Shown here: positions 32,452 through 43,679 of the stretch, piece by piece | Position numbering within the stretch: position 1 is the stretch's first letter | Layout of the letters: every line of letters starts with the position of its first letter | NCBI GenBank assembly: GCA_050084985.1 | Contig: JBITNC010000002.1 | Span: 32,178,001 to 32,242,000 of the forward strand | DNA: 64,000 bases | Source of the DNA: Nageia nagi | Taxonomy: Eukaryota; Pinophyta | Direction of reading: 5' to 3' | Position numbers and translations under genes: made by a program | The notes under the pieces: generated by a model | What the model saw: the letters and a program-made list of their open reading frames with translations, nothing else | What the model was told of the DNA's origin: nothing | Databases searched by the model: none

Positions 32452-33390
32452 ATAAGGCAATTGCAGGTAACTATTAGGAACCTTACCAATAAGCTCACTC
32501 AATAAGAAAGGTAGAATCAAGGTTTTAATTATAGAAGATATGATAATTAGTATCAACCTAGATTCTAGCCAAAGATGAATTAGCCATAATAATCAAGTTT
32601 CCCAAAAAAAATTGAAAATACTATTATGATGAGTTCTACAAAAAGTGTTGATTTGGGAATTACAAAATGGTGTTCTCCATATTCAACTCATTATTTTTTA
32701 GACTCATATGCAATTTATCAATATCAATCTTTGGGATTACTTTCAAACTAAATGGTGAAACTTGCATCAAATCCTATTGCTGATATCACCATGGTAAATT
32801 TTTAGCTTCTAGGATATACTAGAGAATAAGCAAACTATGTTCAAACTAGAGCTCCTTTTTTAATAGATCCATAGTAACCCTTAGTTACTTAGCAAAATCA
32901 ACCATCTATTCTAGTACTACTTAAACCTAAAAAATCTAAGGCTCCCTTAGCCCAACCTTAGAATCAACAAGATTAATTCTCAACACATTTGGGTAATGTT
33001 TCTTAGAATTAGAGTACTAATGTTTCTACTCAAATAAATTTCCCTATAGTTAAAAAAGAAGTACCAAAGATGGAGATATCTAATACCTTGAGGTATCCTT
33101 TTATTATAGATTATCATAAAGAAAAGGCCATTCAATAATTTATAACATATCAATAAGAAGAATCAAGTAAGTTTGTCCCATATGCTCTATATAATATTAT
33201 GGAAGAAATAAAGAAAACTCCTTCTAAGATGAATATGTTTGATGCATTAAAGATACTAGGTCAATTAGATCTTTTACAAGAGGTCATGAAATTAAAAAAT
33301 AATAAGAAGAGGGTAAATAAAGAAAATGCTATCTTTGCAATATCTGATGACATCCCTCTAGCTTTCATAGGTATAAAAAGACCCCCATGA
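32452..33390 (+). pseudogene. B1 gag, C-terminal part
   Basis: Continues the gag frame cut by D (IRQLQVTIRNLTNKL). 33199-33390 is open (EEIKKTPSKMNMFDALKILG, then GIKRPP) and aligns with B2 IKKLKRTPSKISLFDALKIP near 42130, just before protease. No clear zinc knuckle. Many stops before 33190. Confidence 0.6.
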
Positions 33391-33760
33391 TTCTATCTAT
33401 TCCTAAGATTAGAAGGTTGGGTAGTAAATAATTGTATGATAGATACCAAAGCTACAATAACTATAATTCCTAAAGCTATTGCAAATGAAATGAAGTTGTA
33501 TATTACAAGATGTATTGATAGTGTCATATAATTGGATTCTTCCTCTGTAGATGTTGTTGGTAGTGTTAAAGGGGTCCCAATAACTTTAAATACATTCCTT
33601 GACATCTATGTTATTCAAGATATCATTATGGTTGATCTTCCACCTCTATTTGGAACATGTTTATTTAGAGAATTCACTACTAAATTAAGAGGGTAATTAG
33701 CTTTAGAATATAGTCATATTTTACTTTTTTTATAAGAAAAATAAGTAAAAATTCTAAATG
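33391..33760 (+). pseudogene. Protease of B1
   Basis: Reads LEGWVVNNCMIDTKATITII, KAIANEMKL, then SSSVDVVGSVKGVPITL and LPPLFGTCLFREFTTKLRG, matching B2 LFKLCLFREFTTKI. The DTG triad is DTK (33442-33450): glycine replaced by lysine. Aspartic protease fold by position and motif; inactive. Confidence 0.6.
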
Positions 33761-33997
33761 AGGGCACTAAAAGTGTTTATCTAAAGAAGATCATAGAACA
33801 AAACTATTTAAATGGCCCCCAATCTATGGAAGTATTTAATGATCCACTTAGAGAATCACTCCTAACAACTAAAGTTATTTTAGAAAATAATTTAAATTAT
33901 TAGGTCATAGATGTTGGCATGGGTAATTATTTTTTATATGAAGATGTGCAGCCAATCTTGATCATAGCTAAAAAAAGAACATGAGATATAGACAATG

Positions 33998-34414
33998 TAC
34001 TTTGATGGATCCAAATGTAAGCATGGATGTGGAGCTGAAGTTGTATTCAAATAGATAGAAGGACATATGAAAAGATTCTCCTTTACATTCACATGGATTT
34101 GTACAAATAATGCTATTGAATATAAAGCCCTTTATTTAAGGTTATCTAAAATGATCAGTAGAGGCATCAAATGCCTAATAATTCATGGTGATTTGGAATT
34201 AGTCATAAAGCAAGGTAAAAATTAGATTAGTGCAAAATATCACTATCTAAAGACCTAAAGGAATAGACTTTGGAATTTATTAGAGTCATACTTGGCTATT
34301 AATTTTATATCTATTCCTAGAAGGTACAACCAAATAGCTAATATAGTTGCTAGAAAAGGGCCACATCATAATCCTGCTCATTATAAAATAGGAGCTCTTG
34401 GATTTGAAGTTTAA
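33998..34414 (+). pseudogene. Archaeal-type RNase H of B1, located before RT
   Basis: Reads YFDGSKCKHGCGAEVVFK, then CTNNAIEYKALYLRLS, CLIIHGDLELVIKQG, and YNQIANIVARKG. It aligns block by block with the second RNase H of A2 (HFDGSRCEQGGGAGVVFIT; CTNNNAEYEALILALK; IKIIGDSLLIINQVK; SNRFADAMASIG). Three of four catalytic acids are present; the last, in ADAMA, is N here. In A2 this domain comes after RT-RNase H; here it lies 560 bp after the protease active site and 959 bp before the RT WVAN block. Three stops, no frameshift. Confidence 0.75.
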
Positions 34415-34734
34415 TGTAGGCCTTTAGTACCTAATGCTACAAATTTTTGGTAAGTATTTGATTCTGATTAGCATATTATGAACTTCATCTTGGATGAAGT
34501 AGTAGCTCAAACTTTTGATATTCAATAATTACTTGACTATTTTCAAGAATTAGATGTTATCCAACTCAAAAATAATGTTATACCAAAAAGATTACTCTCT
34601 TTTGGGAGACTATTTGATTCAAAAGATGTTCAAAAAGTTAAATCCTTGGCCATCCAAAAGGAGAGTTATGTTGAGCTCAAAATAGAACCCGAAAATATAT
34701 AAAGGTTGAATCAAAGTGTTTTGATGAAGAAAAG

Positions 34735-36150
34735 GTGTTATGTCTCAAATCTATCATGAGTTATTGAAAGAAATTACCTAGACTTATGATGATCTCAAGA
34801 CATATGATAAAGGTATCATCCAACACACAATTGAGCTTGAACAAGATGCCAAACCATACAAGCAAAAATAAAGGCCAATTAATCCAAAAATACAAGAAGC
34901 TATGAAAAAAATTGTCTAAGCTACTTGATTCAAAAATTATTTATCCTATCAAGCATTCTTCTTGGGTTGCAAATTTGGTTTTTGTTAGAAAGAAAAGTGA
35001 AAAAATTAGACTATGTGTTGATTTTAGAAATTTGAATCAAGTGTCTTTCAAAGATAATAATCCTCTCTCACCTATAGAATAGATCTTGCATACAATAGCT
35101 AGAGCTTGCTATTTTTCAATGATTGATGGTTACTCAAGATTTAACTAGATTTGGATAAAAGATGAAGATCAATATAAAATTTTATTTACAACCAAGTGGG
35201 GGACATTTGCTTTTCTAAGAATGCATTTTGGTCTTTCTAATGTGGAAGATACTTTTCAAAGCATGGATCATATATTTGGTGAACTAATAAATAGATTATC
35301 TTAGTGATATTTAGATGATATTATAGTATTCTCTAAAAGCAGAAAGGATCATCTAGAACATCTCAGATAAGTTTTTCAAAAATGCATGAAATTTGGCATT
35401 TCAATTAATCTAAAAAAAATTATTTTTATGATTAACCAAGAAAAACTACTTGGAGATATTTTTTCAGAGAAATGATTAGTGATTGAACCAAATAGAGTGA
35501 AATCTATTGAAGCATTACCACTCCCTTCCAACAAGAAAGCCTTACAATCATTATTTGGTTAGATAAATTTTGTTATAAAATTCATTAATAATCTTTTAGA
35601 AATTGTATATCCAATCACTTCAATGCTAAAGAAAGATGCTATATTCTGTTGGTCAAGTGAAGTAAAACTAGTCTTTACAAAAATTAAAAAGGCTATAACA
35701 AAAGCTCCTATGCTTAACAATCTTGATATGTCAAAATATTTCATCATATATGCATATGGAGTAGAAAAAAGCATTGCTGCAATTCTAGCATAAAAAGATG
35801 ATAACAAAGAAGAACATTTGATTACCTTTTTTAGCCAAAAAATATATCAACACTAGAAAAGGTACTCATTTATTAAAAAAAAGTGTTTTATATAATGAAG
35901 GGAATTAAAAAATTCAAGCATTATGTCTTCCACATTAGAATCCTTATATTTACTATCCATCCATATGTAAGAAATTATGTTATACAAGGAAACTTAGGTG
36001 AAGGAAAGGCTAGTTGAATTAATAAAATAATGGAATATGATGTAGAAATTAAATCAAACAAGCTGATCAAAGGCAAGGCTTTGTGTGAAAATATAGCTGA
36101 AGCTTCATATATGAGCAACAACTAAATGAATAAAGTGATTGGATTAAGCT
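34735..36150 (+). pseudogene. Reverse transcriptase and RNase H of B1
   Basis: RT: SQIYHELLKEIT, WVANLVFVRKKSEKIRLCVD (34963 on), FSMIDGYSRFN, then YLDDIIVFSKSRKDHLEHL with the catalytic YLDD at 35308-35319, and LLGDIFSEK. RNase H: CWSSEVKLVFTKIKKAITKA, SKYFIIYAYGVEKSIAAIL, then ITFFSQKIYQH. The first catalytic aspartate of RNase H is G in YAYGVE, also so in B2 (YAYGSN), so this may be a family trait or loss linked to the second RNase H. Stops and at least one shift. Confidence 0.75.
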
Positions 36151-36189
36151 AGTTATTTTTTATTTTCAAACTAGTAAATGTCTTGAATC

Positions 36190-37260
36190 TCTAAATAAAT
36201 TTTAGAGAAGGAGATTCAAGCTGCATGCCTTGAACTTTATGATGATAAATGACCATCTGTATAGAAATAACATTGATTAAACCCTATTAAGATGTATGAA
36301 TCATGATGAATCCCAAAGAATATTGCATGAATTTCATTATGGATTCTCTAGTAGGCATTATAGTGGACCAGCTACAATAGCAAAATTTTTACAAGCTGGG
36401 TATTATTGGCCCACCATATTTCAATATTCATTCAAGATTTCCTAGAAATGTGACAAATGCAATAGATTTATGAGAAAAGGAAGGCAAGCTACTATTCCTA
36501 TTAAACCTATGATAGTTGAGGAACCCTTTCAACAATGGGGCATGGACTTCATTGGTGTTATAAACTTAAATTCCTCAGCAAGCCATAAGTTCATCTTGAA
36601 TGCAATAGACTATTTTACTAGATGGTTAAAAGTAATACAATGTAAAAATGCAAATCAAAAAGCAATCATAGAAATGATCAAAAGGATAATCACTCACTTT
36701 GGAATTCCACAGACTATTATCTGAGATAATGGCCCAACATTTATTTGAGGTAACTTGTCAAACTTTATTATTGAATTCTTTTCAAATTATTACCCACAAT
36801 GTAATGGGTTAGCTAAATCAACTAATAAGAACCTAATATAGATCATAAAAAAATAATTGGAGGGAATCCCAGATTATGGCATACATAATTAAACTTTGCA
36901 TTATGGGTAGATAGAATCAACATTAAATTAATAATCAAAATATCTCCATATGCACTAGTATATGGTAAAATACCTATGTTACCAATACAATCAAAGCATA
37001 ACCAACTCTTAAAATTAGAGGAAGGTTGAAACAAATCATATGAGTCATTTTAGCATGACCAACACATGTCAAGAAATGGTTCAATAAGAAAAAGTCTTCC
37101 TAGGTGAAGTTTTAACTAGGTAATATTGTCATCAAATGGGATGAAGAGAGATCAAAGCCTACAAGACACCAAAAATTTAACTCTCTATGGAGCAAGATTT
37201 ATATCATAATTCAATCCATGCAAATTTAATGTGTTCAAGTTATAATATATCACCAGAGCT
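36190..37260 (+). pseudogene. Integrase of B1
   Basis: HHCC finger: ILHEFHYGFSSRHYSG...GYYWPT...KCDKCNRF. Core: EPFQQWGMDFIGVIN (first D), IPQTII*DNGPTF (second D, 36729), and NGLAKSTNKNL where the catalytic glutamate is lysine (36815-36817, GAA to AAA type). 84 codons at 36470-36724 are open. Stops after that. Inserts element DNA into the genome in the nucleus; inactive here. Confidence 0.75.
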
Positions 37261-37805
37261 TGGGATTTACCTTTTTTTATTAATAGGATCTATTTGAAGT
37301 ATTACTAGGTGATAGGGTGATCTTGTAACACCTACCAGATACTGTATAGTGTACATAATTTCAATTTTTTTTAAGGTTTGTACATCTTATAGACATAGCT
37401 TCCAAGAAAGTAGGTAGCCATTAATGCTCAACATTAATTCAAGATGATCTAGAGTTAATATTTATGTGCTACTCAACCATCAACTGAATAAGGTAATATT
37501 TAAGAAAAGATTTTGTTGGATTTCTCAAATCATCATATGGGTACCCTAATTTAAATTTTGCATGCTCCATATTAGCTCATCCAACTTATGGTAGCCTAGT
37601 CTATATGATGCATAGATCCCAACACCCTAAGCATTAATTACCATTAATAGAAGTCTTACAAATCTTAGATGAATAAAACATCTTGCATATCCTTCAAATC
37701 AACACTTAGCCATTTTTGAGCATACCAATCCTAGAGTTACTAGAGCTTAAAATTTGTAGAGCTAAGTTGAGTAAGGATATACAGAATTGTAGGACCTTAT
37801 AGATT

Positions 37806-38833
37806 ATGGATTACAATACTCAAATACAAACTAGATGTTCTAAAAAGAGTGCTAACACCATGGTTACTTTCAAATCATCAACTCTAGCTAAAATAGAGCA
37901 AATGGATGCTAAGTTGATAGCCATGCAAGAGGAATACTATGATAATGCTCTAAGGGTGAACTATACTAAGATGGGGGTGATAAACCATTTTAATACATGA
38001 AGGGTTGACCCCAATCATATCCTTCTACAACATATAAGTCCTAAAGTTGCTGAAAAAGTGAAATCATTAGCACAGTTAAAGAGAGATGTCATGATTGACC
38101 AAGGCCTAACTTATTATGTGCCCTATGAATCATTCACTTGCTCCAAGCTATTGTATTTAGTGGCACATAGGCATAACCAATAAGGTTATCAAATAGGAAT
38201 GTTCAAGGACCAAGAGTAGGGAGAAGATTCAAAGACAAAATTTTAAGTAATGCTAGAATACTCCTTTGATTATATTATTCAAGCATTTGCTATTCCAACC
38301 AATTTGACTTTCCATGTGAAAAAATAAATTGATTTAAAAAGAGAGAAGAATGATTTCTATAGTAATGAAGATGAAATGATAAACTAGATTCACAAGAGAT
38401 ATCAGAGAAACAAAACCACATAGCTCTAGCCAAGCTATGACATTGCTCTATTTGAAATAAGAGGGATAGAGAGATGTTACAGATATTGGCAATCATTTTG
38501 GGGAATAAAACCCAAATAGAAGTAGATGAAGCCATGGTGTGTATGGCTTACAATATCACAAAGGCACATGTATGCTATGATTTCTCAAATTTTATCTCTA
38601 ATGAGATAAAGAGATGTCTTTTAAAATCGAAAAATCATATTTCAAACACTTTGTATCTTTGGTGGCTCTTGGCCCCTCAAAACCTTTTCAAAATTGTGGA
38701 GGCTAGTATTCCAATTGAGCCAATGAATCCAAGTACTAGACCAGTACCAATTAATTTGAAGGTTCTAGTCTTGAGCAAGTTGCATATATCGTATTACAAG
38801 TTCATAGAAAAATTATATGTAATAATAGGGTAG
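37806..38833 (+). pseudogene. Extra 3' reading frame of B1, unknown function
   Basis: After integrase, one frame runs from MDYNTQIQTRCSKKSANT at 37806 with about nine stops in 224 codons (about half the chance rate), and a second frame from 38474 is open for 119 codons: EVDEAMVCMAYNITKAHVCY, DFSNFISNEIKRCLLKSKN, HISNTLYLWWLLAPQNLF. The hydrophobic/aromatic block followed by a proline-rich segment reminds me of the extra 3' frame in Athila-type gypsy elements, but this is only a resemblance. No signal peptide or membrane anchor is clear, so I do not call it env. A frameshift near 38475 joins the two parts. Confidence 0.45.
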
Positions 38834-39059
38834 ATGTTGATAGGAAGACTCCCTAACAGACTACATAATAGTGCTATATGAGAGCTACATGGAGGAAATA
38901 AAATCAATGACTAGTACTTTCTTAAAGACCACACCGTGATTATGATCTATGGGTATTTTGAAATTTTGTTTTTTTCCTAAGTATTGTATATGCATACATA
39001 GCCCAACACTCTAGTGGCTTCCTAGCACGTATTATTCTTATTTGTCTAAAGAAATATGT

Positions 39060-40345
39060 TTTAGCAAACTCCTCCTATCTATTCTATAAATTTTGAATAG
39101 TTTTGATGAGAAAATGCACTAAGTATAGCAATCTCCAAATGTGATGTCAGTAGAGTATAGGCAAGTATTATTTTCATTTAAAATTGGACTCTAGAAGTAG
39201 TGATGTTAGCAGTTAATGCTAAAAGTTTCCATAATAGCTGATTTATGCGTTCTAGGGCATGAAAGGGAGATGATGTCAGGAAAGTAAAGTGAATCCCACT
39301 TTGGCCAAAAGAACAAATCTAGAGAAGGATGACATCACAAGCAAAACTAAAATTCCTCAAGGTTACTTGCTTTACTTTACAAAGGTGCAATAAGAAAGTG
39401 ACATCAATAGAAAATAAAAGCCTTCAAGACCAAAGTGTAGAGATTGATGATGTTATATGTAACAAAAGAAATATCCATCCAAACAAAATTTCACCAAAAT
39501 ACTTCAAAACATGAGCTAAAAATTGAGAAGGTTCTAGAATAATCACTAGAAGTTGGAAAGACTCTAGAATCATCATAATCAATTAGAGAATCTTTTAAAA
39601 ATGTAATACAAGTTCAAATAACACTCAAGAAACATGCTCATTATAATTCAAAGGCAGTTATAGTTCTAGGTCTTCTAGTTTTTAAAAATAAAATGCTATG
39701 TGGTAGAGGTAGTTAGCTATTTATTAAAATAAGGCCAAAATCTTTAGGCCATTTGTAATTATTTTGTTTCAATCATTCTGTAACTACTCTAACTTAGTAT
39801 AAGTATAGTTGAAGATAAAGCAAAAGGGTCAAAATCCCTAGTATTTCCCCTTGTATTTATTTTTGAAGATCTTTTGTTCTATCAGTAATACAATGCCATC
39901 TTGACCTTTCTTATCCAGCACTTATCATTGTTATTCTTAATTTGGTTGTATTATGGCAAGTAATGGATATTTTCTAAATGATAAAAATGAGTTATTGGTA
40001 TAACTATATCTAATTATATGATAGAGTTAAGTTAAAGAATAATTTAGAGAGTGAAAGCTTACACTATGGCTGCTACACTAAATTCTTGCCAAGGTTTCAT
40101 ATTCTATGAAAGCCTAAATTGAATTAGTGATTTGCTCCTACTTTTTTTCTTGCTCTTTATCCTTATTAATTTATTTCTTACACTCTACCCTCTTTTGTTT
40201 CTTTCCTATTACTTACTATTTTAATCTATACCCAATAGATAAGGAACTAGCCTACTTTGGAGATCAGGTTACTGCATTAGCTTTTTCATGATATACTTTG
40301 GTTGAAATTATCCAAGGGCATATACATTACATAATTTCCATCAAT
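39060..40345 (+). repeat. LTR-like region between B1 and B2
   Basis: Noncoding, with promoter-like content: six TGAYRTYA sites at 39142-39455, a TATAAGTATAG word near 39801, then a T-rich R/U5-like part with TTGTATTTATTTTTGAAGATC. It ends before the primer-like site at 40359, which places it as the 5' LTR of B2. Its start cannot be fixed; 39060 is a placeholder. Confidence 0.4.
39142..39455 (+). promoter_or_regulatory. Six decayed TGACGTCA-type sites in the B LTR
   Basis: TGATGTCA (39142, 39271), TGACATCA (39330, 39399) and TGATGTTA (39201, 39448), spaced 49-70 bp. All four intact-length octamers are what TGACGTCA gives when one C of the central CpG is deaminated. TGACGTCA/as-1 sites bind plant bZIP factors. 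Binding is inferred. Confidence 0.4.
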
Positions 40346-40358
40346 AGTATATCTTTTT

Positions 40359-40376
40359 TGGCATGCCTAGTGGGAC
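40359..40376 (+). other. Primer-binding-site-like sequence of B2
   Basis: TGGCATGCCTAGTGGGAC, beginning with the TGG expected opposite a tRNA CCA end. B1 has a related word at 22748. The tRNA is not clear to me. Confidence 0.4.
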
Positions 40377-40469
40377 TTTAAAGATTTTATTGGTGAATTT
40401 TCTAAGAGCATTATCAATGGTATGTATCAAATAAAATTTTTGGAGTTATTATATCTACTTCCAAAACCT

Positions 40470-42230
40470 AAATTCTTTTAGTTGCTACTAGAATTTATGT
40501 GGACAAGATCAAAATTGAAAGTAGCTAAAGAGGTTTTAGATTTTAAAGAACTTAGTACTTTCAAAAGAAAGACCTTGATCAAGTCTAGATCTTTGGGTAG
40601 TATCAACACTTTAGAATCTCCATTCAAACTAGTACCATTCAACCTTCATACTAGAACTACTTCTCCTAAAATGGCTAATCCTACTCTAAATATCTATCCT
40701 CATGGGGTTCTTTTGGCTCTAGCTACATTGCATGATATCTCAAGAAATGTTTTTAAAACTCTACCTAAGGTTGATGCCACCATAAAGAAAACAACCTATG
40801 AACACTATGTAGATGTAGCGAATTTGGCTAAGTTCTATAATATTTAGCATGAAGATGTCATGGTAAGATTGCTAGCATAATCATTCAAGGGAAATGTACT
40901 TGATTGGTATAGAAGTCTTACTAGTAGATCTATAACTTCCTAGGCTCAATTGGTAGAGTCCTTCATCCTATAATTTAATGAAATAGGAGACCCTTTCTCC
41001 TTACTAACTCAACTCACTTCTATCAAAAGATATGAATAGGAGAATATTCTAGACTTTAACATTAGATTCTAAAAATCTTGGAAAAGAGTTCTAATATTAG
41101 TTATGCCCTAATAATCTAAATCTTTGATGTATTATTTAAGAGCTTTTCCCCCAGATCTCTCTTTGCAAAATCAAAATTTTGGGGTAACCACCTTTTTGAA
41201 AGTCTATAAACAAGTAGTGTTTGCTAAAGCTTGTCTCATTTTGATAGAAAAACTACCCAACTACATGCCAATGCCATACTTTCCAATGTTACTACAAAAC
41301 CAAAAAATAAGACCCTTAGCAATTTGTATGGCCCCACCTTTGGCTAGTATTCTTGCATAAGTACAACAGTTTCCATTAGCCTTGCCTACCCCAAGAGCAC
41401 CTATGGCTTTACCAGCCCCACATTAATTTGGTGTAAATCAAGTAGCTCCATTACAAAATGAGATACAAGAATTGAAAGCTTTATGTAGGAACATGGCAAA
41501 CCAAATTACCCTCTTGAGTAGACAACATAATGCTAAAAGATTTCCATATCTAGCTATAGAAAAAGCTTAAAATTAGCATGTGCTAGTAGAGAATACAGAT
41601 GAAGTTTCTTCTTCTATATAGATGGTAGGCTTATGTTTAGCTTGAAATGATGCTTATGAACAAAATTCTTGCCCTATATATTAATATCAAGAGTATTTTT
41701 TAAAAAGCAAAGTAATTCCTCCACCCATTATAGCTGATGATATAAGTCGAAATGTAAATTTGATGAATTTTACCCCAACTGATGTAAGTGTTTTTTCCAT
41801 AGAAATAAGGTTTGCAAAGATGCCTCATGTATCAAATCTCCTAGATAAAAGAGATGAACCTCCAAAAAGTCATGATCTAATGGCCTCTAAGAAGCCTGAT
41901 ATAGCTCCTAGTTCTATGAATAAGACACCCCCAAAAGAAATGCATCTCATAAATTTCTAGTTCTAGAAGCTAGATAGATACCTAAAGTTGATGAAGTCAG
42001 TGATCAAATGATCTAGAAGTTAAGGTTTCCCTCACTCACTAGGCATAAAAGGAGGAATGACACTTAGCAATTTCCATAGAGGTTCACTAACAAAGATGAT
42101 AAGCCTCCAATTGTTTATGATTTCAATATTATCAAAAAATTAAAGAGAACCCCTTCAAAGATATCTTTATTTGATGCCTTAAAAATCCCTAGAGAAATTG
42201 ATTTATTAAGAATAGCCCTTATATCATTAA
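40470..42230 (+). pseudogene. gag of B2
   Basis: 40482-40847 is open (121 codons; STFKRKTLIKSRSLGSINTL, NVFKTLPKVDATIKKTTYEH). The capsid continues with LDWYRSLTSRSIT, IKRYE...ILDFNIRF, SLMYYLRAFPPDL (41124-41360 open). A proline/alanine-rich spacer follows (41360-41430), then weak sequence to IKKLKRTPSKISLFDALKIP near 42130. About a dozen stops. Capsid precursor of the family B element. Confidence 0.65.
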
Positions 42231-42238
42231 ATGAAGGA

Positions 42239-42640
42239 ATGGATAGGGTGTTGAACTTATTTGAGACTTTCAAATATCTAGGAATGGAAAAAAATAAACC
42301 ACCAACTTTTTATATGACCTTAGAGGTCAATGGGTATATGCTACATAACTATTTAGTCAATTCCAGAGTAGCCACTACTATCATGCCTAAAGTAGTATGT
42401 GATGTAATGGGGCTACCTCTTAATAGAACATCCATAGGATTATTGTAGCTAGGCTTCACTCTAATTAAGATTGTTGGGGTTACCAAAGATATAGTTCTAA
42501 AGATACATAAGTGTCCTTTTGTGATCATCACTCAGGAGATTATAGTAGTTAAACTTCCTCATCTATTCAAGTTATGTCTATTTAGGGAGTTTACAACAAA
42601 AATATAGGGTTATTTAGCAATGGATTACACTCATTATTTA
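42239..42640 (+). pseudogene. Protease of B2
   Basis: TFYMTLEVNGYMLHNYLVNS, then RVATTIMPKVVCDVMGLPL, then LPHLFKLCLFREFTTKI. The D-S/T-G triad reads NSR (42359-42367), with both aspartate and glycine changed, each by G-to-A type substitution. Colinear with B1 33391-33760. Confidence 0.6.
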
Positions 42641-42907
42641 ATTCCTTATGGAGATAAGAGAGTAAGGTTAGATAATGAAAAAATTTCTAATGTTCATGTA
42701 GAAAAGAAAGATGATGTTAATGCAATCCTGAGTGAGTTGGAAGAGAGTGATCATTTATTAGAGGAATTACAAATTTAAGATCCCATTTCTATGAATATGC
42801 TTAGCACCATTTTTGACATGGAATTTGGAAGTTATTATTTGATGAAACTAGAGACTTTCATTTTGAAGCTCACTAATGTAGATTTTAGAAAAGGTGAGGT
42901 TTAGGAA

Positions 42908-43302
42908 ATGTTCTTTGATGGAGCTAGATCTAAAAATGGGTTAGGTACTAGGATTGTCTTGATTGATCCAATGGAAAAAATTCATAAATTCTCATACAAG
43001 CTCACATGGATGTGCACAATGCAACTGAGTATGAAGCCCTTTGCCTTGGTCTAGAGTAAGCTATTAAAATGCAAATCTAGTGTTTGAAAATTAAAGGAAA
43101 CTCAGAGTTAATTATAAATCAAGTCACAAGTAAGTGTTCTGTTAAACATCATTATTTAAAGTCTTACAAAAATAGAGTGTGGGACCTATTTGAAAAATTT
43201 GAAGCTTTGCATATACAATCCATTCGAAGGAGGTTGAATCAAGAGAAGGATGCATTGGCTCAAATGGGAGCTAGTTTTGATCCCACCAATGATTGGTTTT
43301 GA
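42908..43302 (+). pseudogene. Archaeal-type RNase H of B2, located before RT
   Basis: Reads MFFDGARSKNGLGTRIVLID, KFSYKLTWMCT, then after a frameshift near 43020 ATEYEALCLGLE, CLKIKGNSELIINQV, YKNRVWDLFEKFE and QEKDALAQMGA. Catalytic residues: D (FDG) and E (EYE) present, the third is N (KGNSE), the fourth D present. The first D is 558 bp after the protease site and 954 bp before the RT WVAN block; B1 has 562 and 959. Confidence 0.7.
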
Positions 43303-43679
43303 ACAAAGGGGGTTCAACTTATTTTTAGACCTTCCATTCTAGATATTGATTCTTTTTGGAAAGTCTTCAAATATGAGGCTCAAATCAATCAAGTTTTGCT
43401 ATACCAATTTGTGTGTCATGCAGTAGGAGAAGAAGATGTTGATATCTTCCAAGAACAAGATATAATCCAATTGAATAAGAATATAATTTCTAAATATGTA
43501 ATATAATTTGAAAGGTTGTTTGATAAAAAGATTAGGTAAGAGGAAAGGGTATAATTATAAACCTTAATAATTATAAAGAGTATGAAATTCTTCTTGGAAA
43601 ATCTTTAAAAATTGGCATATGTAACAACCTTGATTAAATCAATGAGATTATTCAATTATGTAGAGTTTATGTTGAGATA

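Larger units (their letters stand above)
21591..38940 (+). mobile_element. Family B Ty3/gypsy element, copy B1, with two nested insertions
   Basis: After removal of the insertions at 23044-25682 and 26467-32451, the order is primer-site-like sequence (22748), gag, protease, archaeal-type RNase H, RT, RNase H, integrase and a further 3' reading frame. Gag blocks match copy B2 (LPKxDxxxKxxYEHYxDV; SIKRYxxExxxDFNIRF). RNase H between protease and RT is unusual and is shared with B2. Frames are broken throughout by stops and some shifts. Both ends are approximate: the left end lies somewhere after the 100-bp array, the right end before the LTR-like region at 39.0-40.36 kb. Confidence 0.7.
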
